A stretch of DNA of 64,000 nucleotides from Salvelinus alpinus (GCF_045679555.1 NC_092091.1:84139657-84203656), one strand, 5' to 3'. Shown: positions 1-12,206, counted from the stretch's first letter. Notes: a model not told the origin generated them from the letters alone. Translations and numbers: made by a program.

Positions 1-418
1 CTATATAAACACTCACTAGACTACACACTATATAAACACTCACCAGACTACACATACACACTATATAAACACTCACCAGACTACACATACACACCATATA
101 AACTAACTAAACTCCACACACTATATAAACACTCACTAGACTACACATACACACTATATAAACACTCACTAGACTACACATACACACTATATAAACACTC
201 ACCAGACTACACATACACTATATAAACACTCACCAGACTACACACTATATAAACACTCACCAGACTACACACTATATAAACACTCACCAGACTACACATA
301 CACACTATATAAACACTCACTAGACTACACATACACACTATATAAACACTCACTAGACTACACATACACACTATATAAACACTCACTAGACTACACACTA
401 TATAAACACTCACTAGAT
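1..418. repeat. AT-rich minisatellite, 27/33-bp units
   Basis: About 14 head-to-tail units built on ctatataaacactcacyag followed by actacaca, with or without a further 6 bp (tacaca). The array runs off the left edge of the window. The minus-strand reading frame across it is a by-product of the periodicity. Confidence 0.95.
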
Positions 419-454
419 TTAACATTCATTATATGCTTCTTCTGCTCTGTTCTT

Positions 455-1640
455 CATGTACATATCTACCTCAAATATCTTATTATTATCTATCCTGATA
501 TCTAGTCACTTTACCCTGCCTTCATGTACATATCTACCTCAAATACCTTATTATTATCTATCCTGATATCTAGTCACTTTACCCTGCCTTCATGTACGTA
601 TCTACCTCAAATATCTTATTATTATCTATCCTGATGTCTAGTCACTTCACCCTGCCTTCATGTACATATCTACCTCAAATACCTTATTATTATCTATCCT
701 GATATCTAGTCACTTTACCCTGCCTTCATGTACGTATCTACCTCAAATATCTTATTATTATCTATCCTGATGTCTAGTCACTTCACCCTGCCTTCATGTA
801 CATATCTACCTAAAATACCTTATTATTATCTATCCTGATATCTAGTCACTTTACCCTGCCTTCATGTACATTTCTACCTCAAATACCTTATTATTATCTA
901 TCCTGATGTCTAGTCACTTTGCCCTGCCTTCATGTACATATCTACCTCAAATACCTTATTATTATCTATCCTGATATCTAGTCACTTTACCCTGCCTTCA
1001 TGTACATATCTACCTCAAATACCTTATTATCTATCCTGATGTCAAGTCACTTTACCCTGCCTTCATGGACATATCTACCTCAAATACCTTATTATTATCT
1101 ATCCTGATGTCTAGTCACTTTACCCTGCCTTCATGTACATATCTACCTCAAAAAACGTATTATTATCTATCCTGATGTCAAGTCACTTTACCCTGCCTTC
1201 ATGTACATATCTACCTCAAATACCTTATTATTATCTATCCTGATGTCTAGTCACTTTACCCTGCCTTCATGTACATATCTACCTCAAATACCTTATTATT
1301 ATCTATCCTGATGTCTAGTCACTTTACCCTGCCTTCATGTACATATCTACCTCAAATACCTTATTATTATCTATCCTGATGTCTAGTCACTTTACCCTGC
1401 CTTCATGTACATATCTACCTCAAATACCTTATTATTGTCTATCCTGATGTCTAGTCACTTTGCCCTGCCTTCATGTACATATCTACCTCAAATACCTTAT
1501 TATTATCTATCCTGATGCCTAGTCACTTTACCCTGCCTTCATGTACATATCTACCTCAAATACCTTATTATTATCTATCCTGATATCTAGTCACTTTACC
1601 CTGCCTTCATGCACATATCTACCTCAAATACCTTATTATT
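455..1640. repeat. 68-bp minisatellite, about 17 copies
   Basis: Period measured from successive catgtacatatctacctc blocks (455, 523 and so on). Copies differ by single substitutions such as ctgatatc/ctgatgtc and by a 3-bp deletion near 1025. No coding content. Confidence 0.95.
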
Positions 1641-1654
1641 ATCGATTATATATA

Positions 1655-1738
1655 ATATATAACCCCTTGTCTTTTTCCACATTTTGTTAAGTTACAGCCT
1701 TATTCTAAAATGTATTTAAAAACAATCCTCATAAATCT
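1655..1738 (+). mobile_element. Tc1-like transposon terminal fragment
   Basis: The segment with tttttccacattttgtta and gttacagccttattctaaaa is the subterminal sequence typical of salmonid Tc1-like elements; a related terminus occurs at 26709. Only about 80 bp remain and no transposase follows. Confidence 0.5.
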
Positions 1739-3260
1739 CCACACAGCCGAAGAACACTGTTGGAAACCCTTTTATCTAAGAGGTTATTCAACAAGTTGAA
1801 CCTGTTCAGTTTCCTCCATTTCATTCTGTACTCCAACATCTGCCTGGTATTCAAGATAACACACAACATAGCAGCACCACATTTGGTTTTAATCAACCTC
1901 AGACTTAAATAGCAGTGTTCCAAGAACCTCCACCAGGGGAACTGTAGAATCCTCAAACGGTCCACCACCTTCTCCCAAACTGCCTTCTCATACAAACCAA
2001 TAAAGACATGGAATGGCCTCAACTCAACACGGATCTAGTCCAATCAGACGTGTCTCACCTCAACATGGATCTAGTCCAATCAGATGTTTTCACACTGATA
2101 TTGATCTAATAGGCAACAGTGACTTTTTTAATGCAACAGAATAAGCACTAAAAAACACATTACATTTCAATAGGTGCAATAACTTCTCTGTACACTATTC
2201 TGATTAGATACTATTTAATGCTGAGTTTGGACACAGGTTTTTATAGGAACACTAAGACACCTGGACCACATATTGAGATGTGCCTTTAGTTAAGTAAATC
2301 AGCTGTTACATGAGGTGACAGTTGTAGGACTGTTAACAAAGTAGCTGAATTGTCAAAGACCGTAGCCTGAGGTCACCCAAAGAAAAGAATTCCAGAACTT
2401 TCTCTTGTAAAGAATTACAAATCTACCACTTTCATATAAACCCCTCGATATACAGCAGAACTTCTACACTGAATCCATCCACCAAACATCCTGATTTGTT
2501 TTAATCAACACTTTTTATGACACTAAAATAACCTTCAACTACAGTATATATGAAGGGATTATTGTCATTGTTACATTATATAGGCTACAGTAAGTTATAT
2601 TCTTCCATTTTAAATAACAGGCTCTCCCACCATCTAGAATCATCAGGTCTGCTTGCAGATGAACAGAATGTCTTGGAAAGACAGACCTTTAGACCTCATA
2701 GGCCTGTCCAATACATTGTTGATTTTTATTATTTATACTTTTATTACAAGTTGGGATTTAAATTGATGTACACACCATGATGTCTATGTGAAAATGTATA
2801 ATATATATTTATTATAAAACAATTTAGAAAACGTCACTCAAATCCTGTTAAATGTATATAGAGGTATTAGTCTCATGCTACAGTATATAAATGATATTGT
2901 TCAATTTTAAACAGCCTAACAGGCTCTCCCACCATCTCTAATGATCTGGTCTGCTTGATGATGAACTAAATGTAGACCACAGCATGATTATTATATGACT
3001 ACCACATCTCTGTACCCCCACACACACAATCCATGTTTGGCAGATGCTCTTTTCATTTACAATTTAACCCTTAGCCTACCATTTCTGCGGCCGTGTGGAA
3101 ATCTGTAACGTCCAATCAGTTTGGCCTTTAAACTGTGGAAAGATGAGACTCAGGAACACGATGATGTTCTCCGTTTTGCTCTACGACCCCATAAGCATCG
3201 TCTGAAGTCATACAGTCCATCTGCCAACCTCTGTCTGTAGTGTCAGAACCGTTTGGACTT
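1739..3260. other. Gene-poor stretch with two small internal duplications
   Basis: No gene recognised. The blocks at 2015-2050 and 2052-2088 are near duplicates (ggatctagtccaatcaga). About 2535-2680 and 2865-2980 share a diverged copy containing aacaggctctcccaccatct. A 97-codon minus-strand frame at 1729-2022 has no recognisable domain. Confidence 0.5.
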
Positions 3261-3680
3261 CACACTAACATGACCCCACTATGGAAAGGTGAGTCTCTCA
3301 AGAACACGTACAGGTTGTATTGATCTAGGACACACTAACATGACCCCACTATGGAAAGGTGAGTCTCTCAGGAACACATACAGGTTGTATTGATCTAGGA
3401 CACACTAACATGACCCCACTATGGAAAGGTGAGTCTCTCAGGAACACGTACAGGTTGTATTGATCTAGGACACACTAACATGACCCCACTATGGAAAGGT
3501 GAGTCTCTCAGGAACACATACAGGTTGTATTGATCTAGGACACACTAACATGACCCCACTATGGAAAGGTGAGTCTCTCAGGAACACATACAGGTTGGTT
3601 TGATCTAGGACACACTAACATGACCCCACTATGGAAAGGTGAGTCTCTCAGGAACACATACAGGTTGGTTTGATCTAGGA
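3261..3680. repeat. 70-bp minisatellite, 6 copies
   Basis: Six exact 70-bp steps beginning cacactaacatgaccccact at 3261, 3331, 3401, 3471, 3541 and 3611. Each unit contains atggaaag|gtgagtct, a good match to a 5' splice-site consensus. Confidence 0.95.
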
Positions 3681-3825
3681 CGCCCACAAGCTTTACAAGA
3701 CTCGTCTGAAGGTCTCCTGGTACCAGTTTAACACATTTATGGAAGTATATATGGAGATAGTTTAGTGTAAAAAATAAGGGTTAAATACATGTAGAATATT
3801 AATATGAGTTTCCTGATCTTTTTCC

Positions 3826-4435
3826 CCCTGTAACGGGCTTCTTCCATCTCTTCATCCGAAGAGGAGTAGCAAGGATTGGACCAAAGTGCAGCGCGGCTAG
3901 TGTTCAACATGTTTAATAAAATAACAAGTGAAACACTACAAACAACATACAAAATAACAAAATGTGCAGAAACCGAGACAGACCTATCTGGTGCAGACAA
4001 TCACAGAGACAGGAAACAAACACCCACCAAATCCCAACACAAAACAAGCCTCCTATATATGAGTCTCAATCAGAGACAACGACTACCATCTGCCTCTGAT
4101 TGAGAACCCACACTAGGCTGACATAGAAACAGACAAACTAGACACACAACATAGAATTCCCACCCAGCTCACGTCCTGACCAACTAAACACATACAAAAC
4201 AACAGAAAACAGGTCAGGAACGTGACAGAACCCCCCCCTCAAGGTGCGAACTCCGGGCGCACCCCTAAAACTCAAGGGGAGAGTCTGGGTGGATATCTGT
4301 CCGTGGTGGCGGCTCCGGCGGTGGACGAGGGCACCACTCCACCATTGTCTTTGTCCACCTCCTTAGCGTCCCTTGAGTGGCGACCCTCGCCCCCGACCAT
4401 GGTCCAGGAACCTTCACCAACTCCCCTCTACAATA
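3826..4435 (+). mobile_element. Dispersed salmonid repeat, class not resolved
   Basis: Starts near tgtaacgggcttcttccatc and continues through ctctgattgagaacccacac and ggtcaggaacgtgacagaac to a GC-rich part ending at the next array. Its composition and the paired tgtaac/gtgaca boundaries suggest a non-coding interspersed, possibly LTR-like, element. No protein is encoded. I cannot assign a family without a repeat library. Confidence 0.5.
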
Positions 4436-4440
4436 GAGGA

Positions 4441-4560
4441 GACAACTCAGGACAGAGAGGTAGTTCAGGACAAAGAGGTAGTTCAGGACAAAGAGGTAGT
4501 TCAGGACAAAGAGGTAGTTCAGGACAAAGAGGTAGTTCAGGACAAAGAGGTAGTTCAGGG
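4441..4560. repeat. 18-bp minisatellite, about 6-7 copies
   Basis: Tandem ggacaaagaggtagttca units (first copy ggacagag). The period is a multiple of three, which explains the short open frames on both strands. Confidence 0.9.
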
Positions 4561-7295
4561 CACTAGTGTAGCCAGCTGGTTGAGAGGGCACTAGTGGAGC
4601 CAGCTGGTTGAGAGGGCCATAGTGGAGCCAGCTGGTTGAGAGGGCACTAGTGTAGCCAGCTGGTTGAGAGGGCACTAGTGTAGCCAGCTGGTTGAGAGGG
4701 CACTAGTGTAGCCAGCTGGTTGAGAGGGCCATAGTGGAGCCGGCTGGTTGAGAGGGCACTAGTGTAGCCAGCTGGTTGAGAGGGCACTAGTGTAGCCAGC
4801 TGGTTGAGAGGGCACTAGTGTAACCAGCTGGTTGAGAGGGCACTAGTGTAGCCAGCTGGTTGAGAGGGCACTAGTGTAGCCGGCTGGCTGAGAGGGCTCT
4901 AGTGGAGACGGCAGTCTGAGAGGGCCCTAGTGAAGCCGGCTGACTGATAGGGCCATAGTGGAACCACCTGACAGATAGGGATCTAGTGGAGCCGACTGAC
5001 TGAGAGGGTCCTAGTGGAGCCGACTGACTGAGAGGGTCCTAGTGGAGCCGACTGACTGAGAGGGTCCTAGTGGAGCCGACTGACTGAGAGGGTCCTAGTG
5101 GAGCCGACTGACTGAGAGGGTCCTAGTGGAGCCGACTGACTGAGAGGGTCCTAGTGGAGCCGGCTGGCTGAATGGGACCTAGTGGAGCCGACTGACTGAG
5201 AGGGTCCTAGTGGAGCCGACTGACTGAGAGGGTCCTAGTGGAGCCGACTGGCTGAGAGGGTCCTAGTGGAGCCGACTGACTGAGAGGGTCCTAGTGGAGC
5301 CGACTGACTGAGAGGGTCCTAGTGGAGCCGACTGACTGAGAGGGTCCTAGTGGAGCCGACTGGCTGAGAGGGACCTAGTGGAGCCGGCTGGCTGAGAGGG
5401 TCCTAGTGGAGCCGGCTGGCTGAGAGGGCCCTAGTGGAGGAGGCTGGCTGAGAGGGCCCTAGTGGAGCAGGCTGGCTGAGAGGGCCCTAGTGGAGGAGGC
5501 TGGCTGAGAGGGCCCTAGTGGAGCAGGCTGGCTGAGAGGGCCCTAGTGGAGCAGGCTGGCTGGCTGAGAGGACCCTAGTGTAGCAGGCTGGCTGAGAGGG
5601 CCCTAGTGGAGCCGGCTGGCTGGCTGAGAGGGCCCTAGTGGAGCCGGCTGGCTGGCTGAGAGGGCCCTAGTGGAGTCAGCTGGCTGAGAGGGCCCTAGTG
5701 GAGGAGGCTGGCTGAGAGGGCCCTAGTGGAGCAGGCTGGCTGAGAGGGCCCAAGTGGAGCAGGCTGGCTGGCTGAGAGGACCCTAGTGTAGCAGGCTGGC
5801 TGAGAGGGCCCTAGTGGAGCCGGCTGGCTGGCTGAGAGGGCCCTAGTGGAGCCGGCTGGCTGGCTGAGAGGGCCCTAGTGGAGCCGGCTGGCTGGCTGAG
5901 AGGGCCCTAGTGGAGGAGGCTGGCTGAGAGGGCCCTAGTGGAGCAGGCTGGCTGAGAGGTCCCTAGTGGAGGAGGCTGGCTGAGAGGGCCCTATTGGAGC
6001 AGGCTGGCTGAGAGGGCCCGAGTGGAGCAGGCTGGCTGAGAGGGCCCCTGGTGGAGCAGGCTGGCTGAGAAGGCCCTAGTGGAGGAGGCTGGCTGAGAGG
6101 GCCCTATTGGAGCAGGCTGGCTGAGAGGGCCCGAGTGGAGCAGGCTGGCTGAGAGGGCCCTAGTGGAGTCAGCTGGCTGAGAGGGCCCTAGTGGAGGAGG
6201 CTGGCTGAGAGGGCCCGAGTGGAGCTGGCTGGCTGAGAGGACCCTAGTGGAGTCAGCTGGCTGAGAGGACCCTAGTGGAGACGGCTGGCTGAGAGGGCCC
6301 TAGTGGAGGAGGCTGGCTGAGAGGGCCCGAGTGGAGCTGGCTGGCTGAGAGGGCCCTAGTGGAGGAGGCTGGCTGAGAGGGCCCTAGTGGAGCAGGCTGG
6401 CTGAGAGGGCCCTAGTGGAGCAGGCTGGCTGGCTGAGAGGACCCTAGTGTAGCAGGCTGGCTGAGAGGGCCCTAGTGGAGCCGGCTGGCTGGCTGAGAGG
6501 GCCCTAGTGGAGCCGGCTGGCTGGCTGAGAGGGCCCTAGTGGAGGAGGCTGGCTGAGAGGGCCCTAGTGGAGCAGGCTGGCTGAGAGGTCCCTAGTGGAG
6601 GAGGCTGGCTGAGAGGGCCCTATTGGAGCAGGCTGGCTGAGAGGGCCCGAGTAGAGCAGGCTGGCTGAGAGGGCCCCTGGTGGAGCAGGCTGGCTGAGAA
6701 GGCCCTAGTGGAGGAGGCTGGCTGAGAGGGCCCTATTGGAGCAGGCTGGCTGAGAGGGCCCGAGTGGAGCAGGCTGGCTGAGAGGGCCCTAGTGGAGTCA
6801 GCTGGCTGAGAGGGCCCTAGTGGAGGAGGCTGGCTGAGAGGGCCCGAGTGGAGCTGGCTGGCTGAGAGGACCCTAGTGGAGCAGGCTGGCTGAGAGGGCC
6901 CTATTGGAGCAGGCTGGCTGAGAGGGCCCGAGTGGAGCAGGCTGGCTGAGAGGGCCCTAGTGGAGCAGGCTGGCTGAGAGGACCCTAGTGGAGCAGGCTG
7001 GCTGAGAGGACCCTAGTGGAGCAGGCTGGCTGAGAGGGCCCTAGTGGAGCAGGCTGGCTGAGAGGACCCTAGTGGAGCAGGGTGGCTGAGAGGACCCTAG
7101 TGGAGTCAGCTGGTTGAGAGGGCCCTAGTGGAGAAGGCTGGCTGAGAGGGCCCTAGTGGAGCAGGCTGGCTGAGAAGGCCTTAGTGGAGCAGGCTGTCTG
7201 AGAGGGCCCTAGTGTAGCAGGCTGGCTGAGAGGGCCCTAGTGGATCAGGCTGGCTGAGAGGGCCCTAGTGGAGCAGGCTGGCTGAGAAGGCCTTA
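4560..7295. repeat. 28-29-bp minisatellite, about 2.7 kb, with higher-order duplication
   Basis: Roughly 95 copies of a unit such as gccctagtggagcaggctgg plus ctgagagg. The left end uses gtagccagctggttgag variants, the middle gagccgactgactgag, the right gagcaggctggctgag, so subtypes are clustered. A stretch of mixed variants near 5760-6170 recurs at about 6420-6830. The array is contiguous with the 18-bp array and the dispersed repeat to its left. Confidence 0.95.
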
Positions 7296-7615
7296 GTGGA
7301 GCCCTTCCCTTACTCTTTCTCTCTTCTCCACAAATCTATCTCCCCCCTCTCTTCCCTCCCTCTCTCTTCCCTTCCCTTCTCTCTCTTTCTCTCCCCTCCC
7401 CCCTCTCTTCCCTCCCTCTCTCTTCCCTCCCCTTCTCTCTCATTCTCTCTCCTCCACAATTCTCTCCTTCCCCTCTCCTTTTCTCTCCCTTACCCTCCTC
7501 CCTCCTCTACCTCCTCTCTCCCCTACCCTCCTCTGTCCCCTCCCGTCCTCTGCTCTCCCCACCCTTCCTCTCTCCTCCCTCTCGTTCTGCTCATCTCTCT
7601 CTCTAACTATCTCTT
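7296..7615. repeat. Pyrimidine-rich tract
   Basis: About 320 bp of C and T with rare purines on the plus strand, related to the larger tract at 12207-13350; both precede the same duplicated block. The open frames through it have no coding support. Confidence 0.9.
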
Positions 7616-8702
7616 TTCTTGACATATAGTGTTGGACTTGATGATCTTGACTCAGCTCATAGACCTCTATCATCTACATCACTCCCTTCTCCTACTCTAA
7701 CATAACACCAATATAATATATACTCTCATTCATTTACATAGAGACAGATACAATCAATCATTGACACACTGAATATACAACAGTCAGATGCAAGACACCA
7801 TCACATCTTAACTGACATTAGTGCCTGTCCCCAGATGGACAGTTAGGCTACAGTAAAGTACATTTACAGGTGATCACATCATTGTCCTGCTTTGAGACAC
7901 ATTTTTACTGTCTGCTTCCAGTTGCATGTTATTTTACTAGCCCTGCAAATTATGATATATCTTACAATATCAAAACATATCTCAGTAACTGTCACAAGTG
8001 TATATCAATATAACAGCCTCCTACCTGTGCTCCACAACAGGGTCATCAGTACCACTGCAGGTATCATATCTGTCTCTAACTGGGGCTCCACTGACGTATA
8101 CAAGTCACTGTCATAAGGTTTGGACTGAAGAGTGGAACATACTGCTCGGCTATATGACTTCTATGTCATTAGTTCGTTAGGTCTTAGGCTACAGTAAAGT
8201 ACATTTACAGGTGATCACAGGTCTTAGGCTACAGTAAAGTACATTTACAGGTGATCACATCATTGTCCTGCTTTGAGACACATTCTAACTGGGGTTACTG
8301 TCATGAAGAGTGGACTGAAGTGTGTAACATACTGCTAGGCTTTATGACTTCTATCTCATTACTTCCTTACTTCAATGATGTGAGATAAACTTCTTAGCAA
8401 CTTATCTTGGATCAGTGGTTGAACACACTACAGCAAACTGAAAAACTCCACAGGAAACTGCTGACAGAGCAGCAAAGTTACACATAGTGTGTCCTATAAT
8501 ATCAGCTCTAACTTTCTACTGCTTGAGTTCACCTCTTATAGAATATTGGCTTAATGTTCCAGCACCTCAATATAAACAGTACCAGCACCCAAAATGAGTA
8601 CTGATGAGGTCTCATGTTAGAGCAGGAGAAGGGGGGATGTGGTGTAGAAGCTAGAGGTCTGTTACCCAAGTCAACTCAACAGGCCTGATGCTATATGTCA
8701 GT
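7616..8702 (-). other. Duplicated block, copy A (5' part of an SRCR-type receptor gene)
   Basis: Near-collinear with 13351-14250: shared landmarks are cttgacatatagtgttggac, ccccagatggacagttaggc, the signal-peptide exon, cagctctaactttctactgc and caggcctgatgctatatgtc. Copy A has an extra local duplication of a 40-bp piece (gtcttaggctacagtaaagt) at 8181-8260. The block ends where the 73-bp array begins. Confidence 0.85.
8025..8067 (-). pseudogene. Orphan signal-peptide exon, copy A
   Basis: On the minus strand an ATG at 8067 opens 14 codons, MIPAVVLMTLLWST, followed by one base and a strong donor (cacag|gtagga). Hydrophobic core plus small residues fit a signal peptide, and the phase-1 end is the phase needed by the mini-exon found at 12013-12042 and 59844-59873. 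No mini-exon or SRCR exon follows in the next 7 kb, so this copy looks like a stranded first exon. I infer the SRCR family link from phase and from the paired arrangement in copy B, not from transcript evidence. Confidence 0.6.
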
Positions 8703-8744
8703 GAGTATGAACTATCTCTCTCTCATATCTCTCTCTCTCTCTCT

Positions 8745-9555
8745 CCCTCTTACCCTGTCTCCTCCTCAGTCTGTCAGTGGGTAAGAACTATCTCTCTCTC
8801 CTATCTCTCTCTCTCCCTCCTCCCCTATCTCCTCCTCAGTCTGTCAGTTAGTAAGAACTATCTCTCTCTCCTATCTCTCTCTCTCTCTCTCCCTCCTCCC
8901 CTGTCTCCTCCTCAGTCTGCCAGTGAGTAAGAACTATCTCTCTCCTATCTCTCTCTCTCTCCCTCCTCCCCTGTCTCCTCCTCGGTCTGTCAGTGAGTAA
9001 GAACTATCTCTCTCTCCGATCTCTCTCTCTCTCCCTCCTCCCCTGTCTCCTCCTCAGTCTGTCAGTGAGTAAGAACTATCTCTCTCTCCCTCCTCCCCTG
9101 TCTCCTCCTCAGTCTGTCAGTGAGTAAGAACTATCTCTCTCCAATCTCTCTCTCTCTCCCTCCTCCCCTGTCTCCTCCTCAGTCTGTCAGTGAGTAAGAA
9201 CTATCTCTCTCTCCGATCTCTCTCTCTCTCCTCTCCTCCCCTGTCTCCTCCTCAGTCTGTCAGTGAGTAAAAACTATCTCTCTCTCCTATCTCTCTCTCT
9301 CTCCCTCCTCCCCTGTCTCCTCCTCAGTCTGTCAGTGAGTAAAAACTATCTCTCTCTCCTATCTCTCTCTCTCTCCCTCCTCCCCTGTCTCCTCCTCAGT
9401 CTGTCAGTGAGTGAGAACTATCTCTCTCTCCTATCTCTCTCTCTCCCTCCTCCCCTGTCTCCTCCTCAGTCTGTTAGTGAGTAAGAACTATCTCTCTCTC
9501 CCTCCTCCCCTGTCTCCTCCTCAGTCTGTCAGTGAGTAAGAACTATCTCTCTCTC
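8745..9555. repeat. About 73-bp pyrimidine-rich minisatellite, about 11 copies
   Basis: Each unit holds a CT-rich run, ctgtctcctcctcagtctgt and cagtgagtaagaactatctc. Unit length varies because the (CT)n part expands and contracts. Short serine/leucine frames are artefacts of composition. Confidence 0.95.
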
Positions 9556-10123
9556 CCAGCCTTCAGGTTGATTAAAGACCCCCCCCCCTCCACAAAAGGG
9601 GGCATATTTGCGTATGTTGTGGTCTTCTGAATTCTGGTAAAGAGGATGCTCTTTAATCTCAGCATGTCTACAGATTCTCTTTTCTCTCTGTATTTGTTGG
9701 CTTGGAAATGTTGATACCGGAGACTGTTATCAGAAGAAACTGTGTAACCAAGCATTTATAGAGGCTGAGAAATGCATTATAGTTAATAGGAAGGTTGGTT
9801 ATCCTCCAACAATGTCACAATGGACGGCAGAAATGTCTCGTTGTGTATCACTAGATTTGATTTACTGGTCAACGTTCATGAGGTCAGGATGCCTTATATG
9901 GAAAACTGTAGGACAAAAGGAGTCTGTATAAAAAACATGACCACTTCATGTTTTCAACAGCTCTTGGGTTGTTCAGCCCTGGGAGTCTGCTGTCCTGTGG
10001 GTTGTCACTCTGGCCTTGACCTAACACACCTGAAACCAACAATGAATGTTTCACTAAGACCCTAAAGCTGAGTGGGATGTGTTGGGTTGGGGTGGTGGAG
10101 GACGGGCCGACCCAGCTACACCT
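9556..10123. other. Unassigned stretch
   Basis: No gene recognised. It holds a C9 run at 9580 and an 81-codon plus-strand frame (9820-10065) without a recognisable domain or splice context. Confidence 0.4.
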
Positions 10124-11305
10124 TACAGTAAATACAAAAGTATGTGGACACCCCTTCAAATTAGTGGATTCGGCTATTTCAGCCACACCCGTTCCTGACC
10201 TGTGAATAAAATCGAGCACACAGCCATACAATCTCCATAGACAAACATTGGCTGTACAATGGCCTTACTGAAGAACTCAGTGACAATCAACATGTCACCA
10301 TCATAGTATGCTACCTTTCCAACAAGTCAGTTCATCAAATGTCTACCCTGCTAGAGCTGCCCCGGTCAACTGTAAGTGCTGTTATTGTGAAGTGGAAACA
10401 TCTAGGAGCAGCAGTGGCTTAGCCTCGAAGTGGTAGCTCACACAAGCTCACAGAACGAGACCGCGAGTGCTGAAGTTTGTCGCGTGTAAAAATCATCTGT
10501 CCTCGGTTGCAACACTCACTTCCGAGTTCCAAACTTCCTCTGGAAGCAACATCAGCACAAGAACTGTTCGTCTGGAGCTTCATGAAATGGGTTTCTACGG
10601 CCGAGCAGCAGCACACAAGCCTAAGATCAACATGTGCAATGCCAAGCGTCTGCTGGAGTGGAAACACTTTCTCTGGAGTGATGAATCACGTTTCCCCATC
10701 TGACAGTCCGAACCACAAACCTGGGTTTGGCAGATGCCAGGAGAACGCTACCTGCCCCAATGCATAATGCCAACTGTAAAGTTTGGTGGAGGATGAATAA
10801 TGGTCTGGGGTTGTTTTTAATGGATCGTGTTAGGCCCCTTAGTTTCATTGAAGGGAAATCTAATCGCTACAGCAGACAATGACATTCTAGACTATTCTGT
10901 GCTTCCAACTTTGTGGCAACAGTTTGGGGAAGGCCCTTTCCTGTTTCAGCATGACAATGCCCCTGTACACAAAGCGAGGTCCATACAGAAATAGTTTGTT
11001 GAGATCGATGTGGAAGAACTTTACTGGCCTGCACAGAGCCCTGACCTAAACCCTATTGAATACCTTTAGGGATGAATTGAAACGCCGACTGTGAGCCAGG
11101 CCTAATCGCCTAACCTCACTAATGCTGTTGTGGCTGAATGGAAGCAAGTCCCCACAGCAATGTTCCAACATCTAGTGGAAAGCCTTCCCAGAAGACTGGA
11201 GGCTGTTATAGCAGCAAAGGGGCACCAACTCCATATTAATACCCAGGATTTTGGAATGAGATGTTAGATGAGCAGGTGTCCACATACTTTTGGTCATGTA
11301 GTGTA
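10124..11305 (+). mobile_element. Full-length degenerate Tc1-like transposon
   Basis: Both ends carry matching inverted repeats: tacagtaaatacaaaagtat at 10124 and the reverse complement of tacactacatgaccaaaagt at 11305, each next to a shared tgtggacacc. Length about 1.18 kb fits Tc1/mariner elements. The plus strand encodes a transposase relic: helix-turn-helix region, then the WSDESR, HDNAP and SPDLNPIEY-type motifs of the DDE domain can be read, but in different frames with stops and frameshifts. It is therefore non-autonomous now. A shorter relative lies at 15853-16234 on the other strand. Confidence 0.9.
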
Positions 11306-11510
11306 CATTCCCCTTCCATGCAAATGTGTAACTCTCTTTGCAGATGAGATTAAATCTAATTTAATTTTAAAACACATTTTTTAAATCACTAATTTCAGAG
11401 GTCAGGGTCAAGCTGAGCCGGACCAAGAGAGGAAAAGGTTACTGGTTATGATGACATCACTGGTGATAAGTCAGTTATGACAAGATATTCAGTTGGCTGC
11501 ATGTTAGTCT
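11306..11510. other. Short unique stretch plus duplicated segment (11401-11480)
   Basis: 11401-11480 is homologous to 14248-14330 (tactggttatgatgacatca). In one plus frame both read GPREE-x-VTGYDDITG, but the 11.4-kb copy has an upstream stop, so no coding claim is made. Confidence 0.5.
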
Positions 11511-11865
11511 GTCAGCCCTATCTCTGTTGATCTCTGTTGACATCTCACTCTCTCTCTACTCCTTCTAGCTCTCCCTATCTCTGTTGACATCTCACTCACT
11601 CTCTACGCCTTCTAGCTCTCCCTATCTCTGTTGACATCTCCCTCTCTCTCCACGCCTTCTCTCTCTCTCTCTCCTTCCTCTCTCTCTGTTCCTCTCTCTC
11701 TCTTCCTGACAGATAGCATCAGACCTGTTGACTTGGGTAACAGACCTCTAGCATTTACACCCCCCCCTTCTCCTACTGTAACATCAGACCTGTTGACTTG
11801 GGTAACAGACCTCTAGCATCTACACCCCCCTTCTCCTACTGTAACATCAGACCAATATAATATAT
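11511..11865. repeat. CT-rich tandem units and a doubled 66-bp block
   Basis: 11511-11700 contains three copies of a unit with ctccctatctctgttgacat. 11715-11850 holds two copies of a block with tgacttgggtaacagacctc, itself a diverged relative of the sequence at 7625-7700 and 13370-13445. Confidence 0.7.
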
Positions 11866-12115
11866 AATATGTCAAGTATTAGTAGTTCCATAAAACACTA
11901 CTTGTTATTGGGGTTTAGAATGGTTTGTATGGACACATTACTTTCTTCGTGGTATAATAACGTTTACTAATATTGAACTGCTATAATCACTGTAGATTTA
12001 TACTCTACCTACCTGGTGGACTGACGCTTTGAGCCTGGAGATCTGAGGAGAAAGAGAGAGACAGAGGAGAAAGAGAGAGAGAGAAAGGGAGGAGTCAGAG
12101 GAAGAGAGAGGCAGA
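11866..12115 (-). other. Duplicated SRCR gene segment around mini-exon 2
   Basis: Collinear with 59703-59935 (caagtattagtagtt, aaaacactacttgttattgg, gaactgctataatcactgta and the mini-exon). Homology stops near 11866 on one side, before the SRCR exon would be reached, and near 12112 on the other, where the 59.9-kb copy is interrupted by a LINE. Confidence 0.9.
12013..12042 (-). pseudogene. Orphan SRCR mini-exon (30 nt)
   Basis: Identical in sequence to the mini-exon at 59844-59873. It is flanked by a consensus acceptor (ctcctcag) and donor (gtaggt) and encodes LQAQSVSPP in the phase used by the complete gene. The signal exon copy B (13763-13805) lies 1.7 kb upstream on the same strand in compatible phase, so this pair is the 5' end of a second SRCR receptor gene. 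The expected SRCR exon is not present downstream, where a Tc1 element and arrays sit. Confidence 0.7.
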
Positions 12116-12206
12116 GATTAAATCAACATAACATGACCTTTCATGATGTGATGGGGAAGACAGGCTTATCGTTGGTATTGTGCAACAACACCCATGTGTA
12201 AACACA

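Noticed and set aside
1729-2022. 97-codon minus-strand frame as a retroelement or receptor fragment
   Set aside because: No motif could be recognised; overlap with a Tc1 terminal remnant makes a gene unlikely.
9820-10065. 81-codon cysteine-containing plus frame as a small secreted peptide
   Set aside because: No signal peptide, no splice context, no related copy in the window.
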